DNA of 64,000 nucleotides from Verrucomicrobium sp. BvORR034 (GCF_000739635.1 NZ_BATQ01000010.1:1-64000); one strand, 5' to 3'; shown: positions 53,816 to 63,126, numbered from the stretch's first letter. Notes: generated by a model not told the origin, from the sequence alone. Made by a program: numbers and translations.

Positions 53816-54973
53816 TCACGGCCCCGTGACTTCCTTGAGTTTCACGCCCTCAAACCGGTTTTTCTCAAGGGTCTGGCCCGGACTGTTCAGGACGATGCCG
53901 TTTTTGCCTGCCTGATCGATGTGGTTGTCCACGATCACGTTGGCTCCGGTGTCCTTGCCAATCTGAATGGCATTGCCCGTTGTGCTGGCAAAAAGGTTGT
54001 CGAGGATGCGGTTGCGCTCGTTAAGGCCGGGCTGGCGACACCAGCGCCAGAGATTGAGGCCCGTGCCGCAGGAGCGGATGTCGTTTCCGGAGATCTGGCA
54101 TTCGGTGGCATCATTGAGCTCGATCCCGGTGAGGCTGCGGGCAATGTGATTGTGCCGGGCGATGGAGCCGACGGTGAAATGGTCGAAATCGATCGCCTCA
54201 TCGTTGGTGTCCATGATGGTGCAGCGCTCCACGGTGCTGGCTTCGACTGCATAAAAGGCGACGCCGCGCCCAAAGCAGTTCTGAATGATGCAACGGGAGA
54301 TGGTGACGCCTTTGACCAGAGACGCCGGGCCTTTCTCGTAGTCATACATGCCCGTGGCGAAGATGCCACAAAGCTGTGCATGGCCTCGGACGGGAGGATC
54401 TGCCGCCGTGCGCCCGCCGTCGATCGTGAGGTTTTCAATGAGGATCTGCTCGCTGGCACCCCGGATCTCAATGAGATTGGGGGCATCGGCATGTCGGAGC
54501 TGGGTGCCTGCGGGAACGGGGTGCTTGAGTGGTGCCGCGAGTTCCAATCGGTCCGCCGCGACGCTCTTGATGACGGCCAGATGGTGGGGCTTGGGTTTCT
54601 TCGTGAAGCTGTCGAGATCGCCGGGGGACTCAATGTGCAACTGCATGCCGGGGCGCAGGTTTTGGGACTTCCTGACGGGCAGTTCACTGGCCCCTGCCGG
54701 AGTGTCCATGCCGGTCTCGGCAAAGGCGATGGGGGCGAGTTTCAGGATGGTGCGCTCCCGATCCAGTCCGGTGAGTTTGATCTTTTTGGCATCTTTGAGC
54801 ACGAGGCCTTTTTCAATGACATAGGTGCCGGGAGGAATGACCACACTGCCCCCGCCAGCCTGGATGGCCTCATTGATGAACTGCTGAATGGCGGCTTCCG
54901 ATTGGGCATGAAGGACGGACGCGGAGCCGAGCAGGAGCGCCAGCAGGACACGGGAACGAGAGAGGAAAGGCAT
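53816..54973 (-). CDS. Secreted right-handed parallel beta-helix protein
   Basis: A 385-residue protein with a signal peptide (residues 1-23, cleavage after LHA). It has the GGGSVVIPPGTYVIEKGLVLKD opening of pectate-lyase-superfamily proteins, followed by repeated short strands with NHI, GNDIRSCGTGL and DNHIDQAGKNGI coils (PbH1 repeats). Probably a polysaccharide-active or surface protein; catalytic residues cannot be assigned. Convergent with the small candidate effector and divergent from the PhoX-like gene. Confidence 0.85.
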   Translation of the reverse strand: MPFLSRSRVLLALLLGSASVLHAQSEAAIQQFINEAIQAGGGSVVIPPGTYVIEKGLVLKDAKKIKLTGLDRERTILKLAPIAFAETGMDTPAGASELPVRKSQNLRPGMQLHIESPGDLDSFTKKPKPHHLAVIKSVAADRLELAAPLKHPVPAGTQLRHADAPNLIEIRGASEQILIENLTIDGGRTAADPPVRGHAQLCGIFATGMYDYEKGPASLVKGVTISRCIIQNCFGRGVAFYAVEASTVERCTIMDTNDEAIDFDHFTVGSIARHNHIARSLTGIELNDATECQISGNDIRSCGTGLNLWRWCRQPGLNERNRILDNLFASTTGNAIQIGKDTGANVIVDNHIDQAGKNGIVLNSPGQTLEKNRFEGVKLKEVTGP

Positions 54974-55036
54974 GAGGCTGATAGTGTTCTCGATCCGGGC
55001 GACAGGGAATTGTGAAATTATTGCCACTCACCCGGT

Positions 55037-56683
55037 ATGGAGCAATGCCGGACAATCTTTCACGATTGGGGCATGGATTCCACGCCAACACCGTCCCCCC
55101 TCATAGGGACTTCATCCCGTCGCCAATTCATGCAGTATCTCGGCGCGGGTGCCGTGTGCGCCGCTGCCAACCGGATCACGCCCAACTGGCTGACAGCCCA
55201 GCCCGTGCAGCCGCAGTCCTCGCAGGCAACGCCGATCTTTGACGACTTCTCATTCCAGGAAGTGGGCAAGACGCTGGAGGACGCCGTGACGTTGCCACCC
55301 GGGTACAAGTACGAAGTCATCTTGAAACACGGCGACAAGATTCATCCGAACGGTCTGCAGTTTGGTGACCAGGCAGACTATCTCGCCTTCCACTTGGAGA
55401 ACGATGAGGCTGGCTGGTTGTGGATCAATCACGAGAACAGCTTCTTCTTGAAAGGGAAGGAACTGCTGAGCGATGTGGGCGGCTCCTGCATCCGCCTGCG
55501 CAAGGATGCGGGTTCAGGGAAATGGCGTCCCGACCTCACATCCCAGGACAACCTGCGCGTGAACGGGCTGGATACGAAAATCAAGCTGCTGGGACCCGCA
55601 GCAGGGACCAAGGCGATGAATGGGGCCAACGAGGTGATCGGCAGCGTGGGGAACTGCGGCGGAGCAGTGTCCCCCTGGGGCACCTTCTTCAGCGGGGAGG
55701 AGAATTTCTTCCACTTCTGGGGCGATTTCGACAATCCCAAGTCCATGGACTCGCCGCTGCATGGGCTGCCAGATGACCTGCAGCGCAATCCCCGTCACTA
55801 CGGATGGATGGTGGAGGTGGATCCGCAGACCAAAGAGGTCTTCAAGCACACGGCCCTGGGCCGCTTTGGGCATGAGAACATCGCTTTTGGTTTTACCAAG
55901 GATGGCCGACTGGTGGGCTACATGGGCGATGACCGCAACGCGATGGGTTTCTACAAGTTTATCTCCCGTGAGAAGTATGATGCGGCCGCCGGGAAGGGGA
56001 ATCGCCGCCTGCTCTCTGACGGCACGCTCTATGTGGCAGACACAGTGAACGGTCGCTGGATCCCGCTGGACCCGGAACAAACGCCGGTGCTGAAGGAAAA
56101 GGGTTTCGATCTGGCCGAGATCTGCGTGCGCACTCGTGTGGCGGTGGAGTTTGCCGGTGGCACCCCGCTGGCTCGTCCTGAGGATGTGGAGATTCATCCA
56201 GAGACGGGTGAGATCTATGTGTGCCTCACGGCCTATGACAACGGCACCGACAATGTCGGCGCGATCATGGTGGTGCGCGAGAAGGAAGGAGACCACGGCG
56301 CGCTGGCGTTTGAGCACCAGGTGTTCGTTCTCGGTGGCAAGGAGGCTGGCCTGGCCTGGCCGGACAATATTGGCTTTGGGCCTGACAATGCCCTGATGGT
56401 GACGACGGACTACGAAGTGGTGGAGCCCCCGGCGAACTCGCCGCATGAGTGGTTCGGCAACAACAACCTCCTCATCGTGCCGACCAAAGGTGAGCATCGT
56501 GGTCAGGTGCGGCGCTTCATGAGCGGGCCGCTCGGAGCAGAGCTATGCTCGCCCACGCTTTCACCCTGCCGCACGGAGCTGTGGGTGAACGTGCAACACC
56601 CGGGGGATGGTGGCAAAGGCAACTGGCCAGACGGCGGCACGGCCCAGCCCCGCAGTGCGATGATCGCAATCAGCCGGGCCTGA
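55037..56683 (+). CDS. PhoX-like (DUF839) phosphatase, Tat-exported
   Basis: A 548-residue protein (Met13 at 55073 is an alternative start) with a twin-arginine signal SSRRQFMQYLGAGAVCAAA. The body has DUF839/PhoX features: WLWINHEN, GNCGGAVSPWGTFFSGEEN, FGHENIAFGFTKDGRLVGYMGDD and RPEDVEIHPETGEIYVCLT. PhoX enzymes are calcium- and iron-dependent alkaline phosphatases; substrate unproven. Single-gene unit, followed by a strong inverted repeat. Confidence 0.88.
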   Translation: MEQCRTIFHDWGMDSTPTPSPLIGTSSRRQFMQYLGAGAVCAAANRITPNWLTAQPVQPQSSQATPIFDDFSFQEVGKTLEDAVTLPPGYKYEVILKHGDKIHPNGLQFGDQADYLAFHLENDEAGWLWINHENSFFLKGKELLSDVGGSCIRLRKDAGSGKWRPDLTSQDNLRVNGLDTKIKLLGPAAGTKAMNGANEVIGSVGNCGGAVSPWGTFFSGEENFFHFWGDFDNPKSMDSPLHGLPDDLQRNPRHYGWMVEVDPQTKEVFKHTALGRFGHENIAFGFTKDGRLVGYMGDDRNAMGFYKFISREKYDAAAGKGNRRLLSDGTLYVADTVNGRWIPLDPEQTPVLKEKGFDLAEICVRTRVAVEFAGGTPLARPEDVEIHPETGEIYVCLTAYDNGTDNVGAIMVVREKEGDHGALAFEHQVFVLGGKEAGLAWPDNIGFGPDNALMVTTDYEVVEPPANSPHEWFGNNNLLIVPTKGEHRGQVRRFMSGPLGAELCSPTLSPCRTELWVNVQHPGDGGKGNWPDGGTAQPRSAMIAISRA

Positions 56684-56703
56684 GAAACAGAGAAAGGCTC
56701 GAA

Positions 56704-56742
56704 ACCGGAAAATTTGTCTGGAGCCTAGACAAATTTTCCGGT
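56704..56742. repeat. Perfect 16-bp inverted repeat
   Basis: Arms ACCGGAAAATTTGTCT and AGACAAATTTTCCGGT flank a 7-base loop GGAGCCT. It starts 20 bases after the PhoX-like stop and 48 bases before a sigma-factor ATG. It has no following T run in either direction, so it could be an atypical terminator or a regulator-binding/leader hairpin. Confidence 0.8.
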
Positions 56743-56749
56743 GGGGTGC

Positions 56750-56785
56750 GTCGTAGCGGGGAAATCGAGATCCCTCCGCTGCGAC
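56750..56785 (+). promoter_or_regulatory. Leader hairpin adjoining the sigma-factor start
   Basis: GTCGTAGCGG (56750-56759) pairs with CCGCTGCGAC (56776-56785) with one mismatch, ending four bases before the ATG at 56790. It would enclose any ribosome-binding region of the sigma gene. Function is inferred. Confidence 0.4.
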
Positions 56786-56789
56786 CGCC

Positions 56790-57302
56790 ATGAAAGACGA
56801 AGAACTGGAACGCCTCTACGATGCGCATGCATCCGGTCTGTTCCGCTACTTTGCCGCGATCGTGAAGTGCGAAGCGGACGCCCGGGATCTCTTGCAAGAG
56901 CTCTTCATCAAGCTTGCGCGCGAGAAGGCGGTGCTGGCTGAGTGTGAAAAGGCCTGGATCTATCGCATGGGGCACAATCTGGCGGTGGACTGGCTGCGGA
57001 GGAGGAAGACGCGGGCGGACTATGAACTGCGGTCTGCTGACGAGGTGGGAGCGATGTTCAGTTTGACGGAGGATCCGGACGCAAAGGTGCTGGCCAGCCA
57101 GCTGGAACAGGCCCTGGCATCCCTGCCGGAAGATCAGCGCACGGTCACGGAGCTGAAGCTGTGGCAGGGGATGACGTTCGAGGAAATAGCGGAGACCCAG
57201 CGCATCCCGGCGAACACGGCGGCAAGCCGCTACCGCTATGCGCTGGACAAGCTCCGCAGCCTGTTGCGGCCGTTGTACCAGGAGCTGAAGCAGGAAACCT
57301 GA
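56790..57302 (+). CDS. ECF RNA polymerase sigma factor
   Basis: A 170-residue sigma factor: region 2 with LYDAHASGLFRYFAAIVKCEADARDLLQELFIKL and IYRMGHNLAVDWLRRRK; region 4 with LPEDQRTVTELKLWQGMTFEEIAE and helix-turn-helix IPANTAASRYRYALDKLRSLL. First gene of an operon with an anti-sigma-like protein 15 bases downstream. Confidence 0.93.
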   Translation: MKDEELERLYDAHASGLFRYFAAIVKCEADARDLLQELFIKLAREKAVLAECEKAWIYRMGHNLAVDWLRRRKTRADYELRSADEVGAMFSLTEDPDAKVLASQLEQALASLPEDQRTVTELKLWQGMTFEEIAETQRIPANTAASRYRYALDKLRSLLRPLYQELKQET

Positions 57303-57317
57303 AACCCTTTCTGAGTG

Positions 57318-57686
57318 ATGAACCACGACGATGACTTTGAACAAGAGCTGCGTGACCGCCTGATGGCGGCACGAGGGCAGGGGGATGATCCCACGCCAGC
57401 CTGGAGGCAGGAGATCCTGGCGCGGGCGTCAGAGTCGCGCGATCGCACCACGGCGCGTGTGGGTCCTCGCTGGCTGCTGGTGACTCTGGGAGCGGCCTGG
57501 TGCGTGATTTTTGTCCTCAAGCTGACCACGCCGCAGACACGTGATGAGGTGGCACCATCGATGGCCGCAACGCTGAACCAACCGGGTGATGCCGATGGAG
57601 AGGCCTCCCGGGGAAAGCTGCCTCTCACCGCACTGGATGCCCTCCTGGCGATCAATTCACAAAATCAAGCTGTCGAAGTTCCATGA
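57318..57686 (+). CDS. Single-helix membrane anti-sigma-like protein
   Basis: A 122-residue protein with an acidic cytoplasmic N-terminus (HDDDFEQELRDRLMAAR), one membrane helix at about residues 49-66 (PRWLLVTLGAAWCVIFVLKL) and a short periplasmic tail. Topology and position next to an ECF sigma gene suggest an anti-sigma factor. It overlaps the following gene by four bases (ATGA). The GTG three bases upstream is an alternative start. Confidence 0.75.
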   Translation: MNHDDDFEQELRDRLMAARGQGDDPTPAWRQEILARASESRDRTTARVGPRWLLVTLGAAWCVIFVLKLTTPQTRDEVAPSMAATLNQPGDADGEASRGKLPLTALDALLAINSQNQAVEVP

Positions 57687-59248
57687 AAGTACCTGCTTTT
57701 ATCCACTCCTGCTGGCGTCGCCGGTGGTTCCGTGCCCTGACCTGGCTGGCGGCCTCCCTGGTCACTCTGCTGGTCCTGATCTACCAGTGCTACAACTGGG
57801 CTGGAGCCCGCTCCTGGGCGAAGGTGCGGGCCGAAGTGGCGGCGACGGGAGAGTCGCTGGAGTATCGTGCCGTGGTACCCGACCCCGTGCCTGATGAAAG
57901 GAATTTCGGCGCGCTCCCGGTCTTTAAGAACCTGACGCTCGGGAACCGCGTCGCGGGTGCAGCAGAGGCGGAAGCCGTGCGCCAGGCTCTGCGCGTGCTC
58001 ACCCTGCCGGACGCGGAAGGGCCGCCCCGGCCCAAGCTGGGAAACGGCCTGACTATGGGGCAGAAGACGGATCTGGCCGCGTGGCTGGCGTGGTTGAAGA
58101 ACGCGAAAGTGAAGGAGCCGGTCAATCTGGAGGAGTCTGGAGACCCCGCCCGGGACATCCTGAAGTGGATGGCTGCGCATGACGCCATGGTTCAGGAAAT
58201 ATCAAAAGGGCTGGACCGTCCTGAGGCGCAGTGGACCCCTGCCTGGAAGACACGCGATTTCCCTGCCATGATGTACTCCCTGGAAGTGCCCCACTATGAT
58301 GTGTTGAACAAGATGGGGACCTGGTTTGCCCTGAGGGCGGTGGCTGCGGCGCAGGTGGGCGATGCAAAGGTGGCTCATGAATCGCTTTTGATTCTGACCC
58401 GGCTGGCGGAGGCCACCCAGCACGATCCCATATTGATTGGCACCCTGGTGAGCATTGCTCAGGCGACCATGCTGGCGCAGGCCCTCTGGGAGGTGTGTGA
58501 GGCCCGGGTGGGGACGGTGGAAGACTTCCAGCGTCTGGGGCGTGCGTTGGGCAAGTTGAGGCCGTCTGAGTCGCTCTTGGTGGGGGAACGTGCGGAGATG
58601 ACCATGGCGGTGACCTCCGTGCAATCGTTGAAGGGTCAGGAGGATGAAGAAATCATGATCGCCCTGCTGGGGCACTCGCAGGGGAAGGACATGGCTCCGG
58701 CGGTCCGGCTCATTCCGGACGGCTGGTTCGACGCCAACCTGGCCAACCTGATCACGCTGCACATCAAATATTTCATCCAACCCCTTCGCGACGAGGGGCT
58801 GGCCAGCTGCATCGACCGGCAGCCGGAACTGGAAGCCCTGCTCACGGATGCCCGGGCCAACTACTTGTGGAACCCCAACACCATCCTGGCGCAACTGGCT
58901 CTGCCAGCCCTGCGGGGCGTCATCATCCGGACTGCTTATGTAGAGACTCTGGTGATGCAGATGAAGGCGGCTTGCGCCCTGGAATCGCACTTCCTGCAGA
59001 GTCAGAGTTATCCCACGAACCTGGAGGAACTGAAGGCTGAAGGTTACGTGGTCCCCCTGGACCCTCTGAACCGCCAGCCTCTCCGCTACCAGAAGCTGGA
59101 GAATGGGCAGTACCGGCTCTGGACCGCGGGTGTCGACCGGAAGGACGACGAAGGGAAGCGTGTGCTGGATGCGAAGAATCCAGAGTCCACCAAGTACTCG
59201 GATGAGAAGTATCAGGGGGACTGGGTGTGGGAGAGGGGTGGCAAGTGA
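57683..59248 (+). CDS. Membrane-anchored protein of unknown function, paralog 1
   Basis: A 521-residue protein with an N-terminal membrane helix (about residues 16-36), a long mostly helical periplasmic region (VPHYDVLNKMGTWFALRAVAAA, HESLLILTRLAEATQHDP) and a C-terminal segment (QYRLWTAGVDRKDDEGKRV) resembling the end of type II pseudopilin-like proteins. Translationally coupled to the anti-sigma-like gene, so it may be part of that signalling unit. No family name can be given. Confidence 0.8.
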   Translation: MKVPAFIHSCWRRRWFRALTWLAASLVTLLVLIYQCYNWAGARSWAKVRAEVAATGESLEYRAVVPDPVPDERNFGALPVFKNLTLGNRVAGAAEAEAVRQALRVLTLPDAEGPPRPKLGNGLTMGQKTDLAAWLAWLKNAKVKEPVNLEESGDPARDILKWMAAHDAMVQEISKGLDRPEAQWTPAWKTRDFPAMMYSLEVPHYDVLNKMGTWFALRAVAAAQVGDAKVAHESLLILTRLAEATQHDPILIGTLVSIAQATMLAQALWEVCEARVGTVEDFQRLGRALGKLRPSESLLVGERAEMTMAVTSVQSLKGQEDEEIMIALLGHSQGKDMAPAVRLIPDGWFDANLANLITLHIKYFIQPLRDEGLASCIDRQPELEALLTDARANYLWNPNTILAQLALPALRGVIIRTAYVETLVMQMKAACALESHFLQSQSYPTNLEELKAEGYVVPLDPLNRQPLRYQKLENGQYRLWTAGVDRKDDEGKRVLDAKNPESTKYSDEKYQGDWVWERGGK

Positions 59249-59342
59249 ACTCGGCTGGGTGAGTCTCCGTGTCAAAAAAGGGTGCAGTGCAGGGTTTTCT
59301 CCGTCGCGAAGGCGGGGTATAAGGCAGGGAATCCCCGCCGCC

Positions 59343-60968
59343 ATGACCCTGTTGAAAGCCCTCAAGAGATTCTTCCGCCCTCTCTGGTTCCGCATTGTGT
59401 TGGGGCTTGCCTTTGTCTGTGGGCTGTTAGTGATCGGAACCTATTGTTTGTTGAACTGGAAAGGCCGACAGATGCTGCTCCACGCCGAGCAGCAGATTGC
59501 CAAGGAAGGCGAGACGCTGGATTTCAAGTCCCTGCTGCCCGATCCTCCGGCAGACAGTGAGAACTTGGGCGGCTTGCCCATCTTCAAGAACATCACGTTG
59601 CCCGGTGAGGAGGGGGACGCGGTGCGGGAACGGTTGGCCCCCTTAACTGTTCCCGCTCCGGCCGAAGGCACGTTTGACAAAAGGCCCCCGACCAACCTTT
59701 GGGCACAGCAGAGCAAGCCTGTGGACCTTTCAAGCCACGCTGACTGGCTCAGAAGGGAGGGCAGCCTTACCATGCCTGCTGATTCAGGCAATGCGGCCAG
59801 CGACATCTTCACCGCCCTGTCCGTTCAAGACCCATTGGTTCAGGAAATTATGTCAGGCGTGGACCGGCCACTTGCCATTTGGGTTCCCTCGTTGAAAACC
59901 CGTCAGCTGCCGGATCTGATGTTTGCCCTGGAGGTGCCTCATTACAAGCATATCCAGGCGATGAGCAACTATCTTGCACTCAGGTCTGTCTCAGCACTTC
60001 AGGCGGGGCATGCGCGCGCCGCGCATGATGCCATCTTGCTGCAATTGCGCTTCGCTCAGGCCACAGAAAAAGAAGGGTTGGTCATCGGAGCGCTGGTTGC
60101 GGTAACGCAGACATCCATCGTGGCGCAACCCATGTGGGAAATCTGCCGGGCCCGAATGGGAACTGCGGCCGACTTCCAGCGGCTTCGTCGTGAGCTTGAC
60201 CGGTTGAGCCCTCGCACAGCTCTTTTGCAAGCATTTCGAGGAGAATTGGCAACCAGTGTAAGCAGCATCTGCTGGATAAGGGATGATCCCCAGAAGAGGG
60301 CGTTGGGCGAGGTGGCGGCCGGTGAATCGAGAGAGTGGTGGAAAGATGCGCTGGTCAAAGTGGCCCCGACTGGAGCCTATGATGCCAACACAGCCATGGT
60401 GGCAATGATCTACCTTGATCACTTCATCAAGCCGCTGCGGGATGAGGGTTTCACAACGATGGAAATGCACCAGGAAGAAGTGAATGCCCTGATGACAAAA
60501 TCCAAGTCCAGCCTACTGCTGTATCCCGAACTTTTTGCGAGCCGGGTGATTTTTCCCATCATGGAAAAGATCGTCCAGCGCACGGCCTACGTTGAAGGCG
60601 TGGTTCAAATGATGCGGGCTGCCTGCTCGTTGGAGGCGTTTTACCTGGTTCATGGAAGGTACCCAGTGACGTTGGCGGAGCTCACGGATGAGCATGGAAG
60701 ACCTGTGCCGGCTGCGGTGGATCCGATGACAAATGGCGATGTCCGGTATCAGCGTACTGATGATGGCAGATACCGACTTTGGATGACCGGGGCAGACAAA
60801 GAGGATGATGGAGGCAATCGAGTGCTTGATTCCAAGAATCCTGAGATGACCAAGCTGCCTGGGCCTGGCTACGAAGGAGACTGGGTGTGGGGCTACCTGG
60901 AGGTAAAGGAGTCAAAGTTTGGGCAGAGGGAGCCTGCGAAAGCTTCGACTGAGCAATCTAAAGATTGA
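59343..60968 (+). CDS. Membrane-anchored protein of unknown function, paralog 2
   Basis: A 541-residue protein clearly homologous along its length to the preceding gene: LGGLPIFKNITL versus FGALPVFKNLTL, EVPHYKHIQAMSNYLALRSVSA versus EVPHYDVLNKMGTWFALRAVAA, and RYRLWMTGADKEDDGGNRVLDSKNPE versus YRLWTAGVDRKDDEGKRVLDAKNPE (matching parts only). One N-terminal membrane helix (about 15-36). A tandem duplication that has diverged. ATG at 59343 chosen because the longer frame upstream overlaps paralog 1. Confidence 0.82.
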   Translation: MTLLKALKRFFRPLWFRIVLGLAFVCGLLVIGTYCLLNWKGRQMLLHAEQQIAKEGETLDFKSLLPDPPADSENLGGLPIFKNITLPGEEGDAVRERLAPLTVPAPAEGTFDKRPPTNLWAQQSKPVDLSSHADWLRREGSLTMPADSGNAASDIFTALSVQDPLVQEIMSGVDRPLAIWVPSLKTRQLPDLMFALEVPHYKHIQAMSNYLALRSVSALQAGHARAAHDAILLQLRFAQATEKEGLVIGALVAVTQTSIVAQPMWEICRARMGTAADFQRLRRELDRLSPRTALLQAFRGELATSVSSICWIRDDPQKRALGEVAAGESREWWKDALVKVAPTGAYDANTAMVAMIYLDHFIKPLRDEGFTTMEMHQEEVNALMTKSKSSLLLYPELFASRVIFPIMEKIVQRTAYVEGVVQMMRAACSLEAFYLVHGRYPVTLAELTDEHGRPVPAAVDPMTNGDVRYQRTDDGRYRLWMTGADKEDDGGNRVLDSKNPEMTKLPGPGYEGDWVWGYLEVKESKFGQREPAKASTEQSKD

Positions 60969-61008
60969 ACTACAAACAACTTCCGGGATCCGGGAATAAC
61001 GAGCGCAC

Positions 61009-61049
61009 GAAAAAGCCCAGGGTGGCACATGAGGCCGGACCCTGGGCTT
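61009..61049 (-). terminator. Rho-independent terminator
   Basis: A perfect 11-bp stem AAGCCCAGGGT/ACCCTGGGCTT at 61013-61023 and 61039-61049; on the minus strand it is followed by TTT and serves the FG-GAP gene that stops at 61077. It also lies 40 bases after the paralog 2 stop. Confidence 0.85.
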
Positions 61050-61076
61050 GAGAGAGAGGTTCAGGAGTAAACGAAC

Positions 61077-62330
61077 TTACTTCTGGGTGTGGACGTAGGC
61101 GCCCTTCTTGTTGCCGACCACGACGTCGGGTTTGCCGTCGCCGTTCACGTCGGCCACCACGAACTGGGTGCCCACGCCGGAGTCGCCGTCAATGAAGTGA
61201 GGCTCCCAGGTGACCTTGCCGCCGTCGCGTTTGAGCTCGAACCACCAGAGCACGGCGGGGGCATTTGGCTCGGGGTCGCCCTTGGCACCGTGGGCCCAGA
61301 AGCGCTTGCCGGTGACGATGTCCTTCACGCCGTCGCCATTCATGTCCACCAGCTCGATGGCGTGAAGCTGGGAGAAGATGAGGCCGGTGGTGCCAGCTTC
61401 GGCAGGCGTGCCCACGATGAGGTGCTGCTTGAAGGTGCCATCGGCATTCTGCTCGAACCAGGCGAGACCGTACTCATGGGCCGAGAGGCTGCTGATCACG
61501 TCATTGCGACCGTCGCCGTTCACATCGTACACGTACATCTGCGCTCCGCCTTTGGTGGCGAAGGTGGCGTCGTGTTTCTTCCAGGCGGGTTTGCCTTCCA
61601 GCGAGGCGGGTTGTTCCCACCAGCCACTGCCTTCCAGGAGGTCCACTTTTCCATCGCCGTTCACATCACCGTAGCCAATGCCGTGGGTGTACTTCTGCCA
61701 GGCCATGCGGGGCGTGACGCCGTACCAGGACCAGGTTTGGGTGGGGGCCTTGGCATCGTAGGTGGCGAATCCGAGGTGGCCGTTGCTCATGCACAGGAGG
61801 TCGGGGCGACCGTCGCCATTGATGTCCGTGAGGAGGGGGCTTTCGTTGTCGGTGGGGGTCCATACCACATGTTTGGCCCACTCACCCTGGCCGCCCTTCG
61901 GGTTCTCGAACCAGAAGGTCTCCTTGCCGGGGAAGCTGACCACCACGTAGTCGGCCCAGCCGTCGTTGTTCACGTCGTGGGCAAAGGACTGGAAGTTGTT
62001 GCTGTAACCATTCTCCTGGGTCTTTGCACCCTTGAACCCTTCCAACTCCGTCTCGGAGCCGTCGGCGGCTTTCACCTTAAACCGGTCGGCATCGGAATAG
62101 ATCTTGGACTTGGTTTTGAACTCGGGACCTGCGTACCAGTAGGGCCCGTAGAGGACGTCGGCTTTGCCGTCCTTGTTGACATCAGCCACGGCCACACCTT
62201 CTGCCCAGAAGACATCGGTGAGCTGCTGCTTGGCCCACTTGCCGGTGGCGGCGGGCGGTGGGGTGGACTGACCCAGGGCCGAGGCGGCAGCCAGGGAGAG
62301 AGTGAAGAGGGAAGCGAGATATGGTTTCAT
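61077..62330 (-). CDS. Secreted FG-GAP/VCBS beta-propeller protein
   Basis: A 417-residue protein with a signal peptide (residues 1-21, SALGQ). It carries seven calcium-binding D-x-N-x-D-G-x-x-D motifs: DVNKDGKAD, DVNNDGWAD, DINGDGRPD, DVNGDGKVD, DVNGDGRND, DMNGDGVKD and DVNGDGKPD. Seven repeats fit a seven-bladed propeller. Extracellular or periplasmic binding protein; ligand unknown. ATG at 62330 gives the signal peptide. Confidence 0.88.
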   Translation of the reverse strand: MKPYLASLFTLSLAAASALGQSTPPPAATGKWAKQQLTDVFWAEGVAVADVNKDGKADVLYGPYWYAGPEFKTKSKIYSDADRFKVKAADGSETELEGFKGAKTQENGYSNNFQSFAHDVNNDGWADYVVVSFPGKETFWFENPKGGQGEWAKHVVWTPTDNESPLLTDINGDGRPDLLCMSNGHLGFATYDAKAPTQTWSWYGVTPRMAWQKYTHGIGYGDVNGDGKVDLLEGSGWWEQPASLEGKPAWKKHDATFATKGGAQMYVYDVNGDGRNDVISSLSAHEYGLAWFEQNADGTFKQHLIVGTPAEAGTTGLIFSQLHAIELVDMNGDGVKDIVTGKRFWAHGAKGDPEPNAPAVLWWFELKRDGGKVTWEPHFIDGDSGVGTQFVVADVNGDGKPDVVVGNKKGAYVHTQK

Positions 62331-62444
62331 GACGAGAGAGAAAGTGGCGCGAAGCGCATCAAAACGGATGGGCAAAGCCCGGACAAGACAAACTTGGCGA
62401 CAATGGGAGTTCTTGCGGGGGGAGGAGTTTTCCGTTTCAAGTTT

Positions 62445-63014
62445 TCACTTTTGAGCGGCGGGTTCATCGGCCTCAGCGAGGAAAGCCTGACGGTTGGCGA
62501 TGATTCGTGGATCGTTCATGAGGGCTTGGGTGAGCGTGGCGGGCAGCGGGGTGGGAAGAATGAGGTCCAGCCCGAGGTGCAACACGAGAACGTTGGGCAC
62601 CGCGTGAGGATTAAGCTGTAGCAACCTGTCGATCGCAGCCTTGATCAGAGGAAGGCTTTCAAATCCGGCTTCCCAGAGCTCTTGGACGATGAGAGTGAGG
62701 GCGACGGCGGTGCTGCGGGAGCGGCCGGCCCAGCAGTGGATGAGAACGGGCACCTGCCGCAGCGGCTTGACCGCGCGGAGAATGCTCTCCAAGTGAGCAG
62801 CTCTGGGGCCGAGTCCATGCTGACCTTGCGGCGTGAGCACGTCTTCGAAGGTGGCGACATGGACACTGAGGGCGTTGGCGAGATCGGGCGCGGGATTGCC
62901 TGGCTCGCGAATGCTGATCACATGCCAGCGCCCCGGTTGTTGCTGCAGGAGATTCTCAGCACGCGTCTGGCTTGCGACTGCCAGTTCGCGAAGTTTTGGG
63001 GGCGGAAGCATCAT
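62445..63014 (-). CDS. Cys-based protein-tyrosine/dual-specificity phosphatase-like protein
   Basis: A 189-residue protein with the phosphatase signature H93-C94-W-A-G-R-S-R100-S-T (CX5R, C94 nucleophile and R100). No signal peptide. The general acid loop is not certain; D44 and D58 are candidates. Transcribed divergently from the BlaI-like gene. Two adjacent Met codons open the frame. Confidence 0.82.
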   Translation of the reverse strand: MMLPPPKLRELAVASQTRAENLLQQQPGRWHVISIREPGNPAPDLANALSVHVATFEDVLTPQGQHGLGPRAAHLESILRAVKPLRQVPVLIHCWAGRSRSTAVALTLIVQELWEAGFESLPLIKAAIDRLLQLNPHAVPNVLVLHLGLDLILPTPLPATLTQALMNDPRIIANRQAFLAEADEPAAQK

Positions 63015-63087
63015 GACCCCTCACCGTGGGCGGGTGGGCGCGCCCGGCAAAGTTTTTTCGAAGACATGAATTTCCTGCTTGTCGATC

Positions 63088-63103
63088 GATTACACTTGTG
63101 ATC
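63088..63103. promoter_or_regulatory. BlaI-type operator, copy 1
   Basis: GATTACACTTGTGATC is a near-palindrome with the TACA/TGT core of BlaI/MecI/CopY operators. It is in the intergenic region between the divergent phosphatase-like and BlaI-like genes, 23 bases from copy 2. Confidence 0.7.
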
Positions 63104-63110
63104 GAATTGA

Positions 63111-63126
63111 GATTACGCGTGTAATC
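63111..63126. promoter_or_regulatory. BlaI-type operator, copy 2
   Basis: GATTACGCGTGTAATC is a palindrome with 6-bp arms GATTAC/GTAATC. It ends 26 bases before the BlaI-like ATG, so bound repressor would cover the promoter and give autoregulation. Confidence 0.75.

Noticed and set aside
61089..62621. 510-codon plus-strand frame opposite the FG-GAP gene
   Set aside because: The minus strand has a signal peptide and seven calcium-binding repeats; the plus frame is Val/His/Gly-rich shadow sequence.
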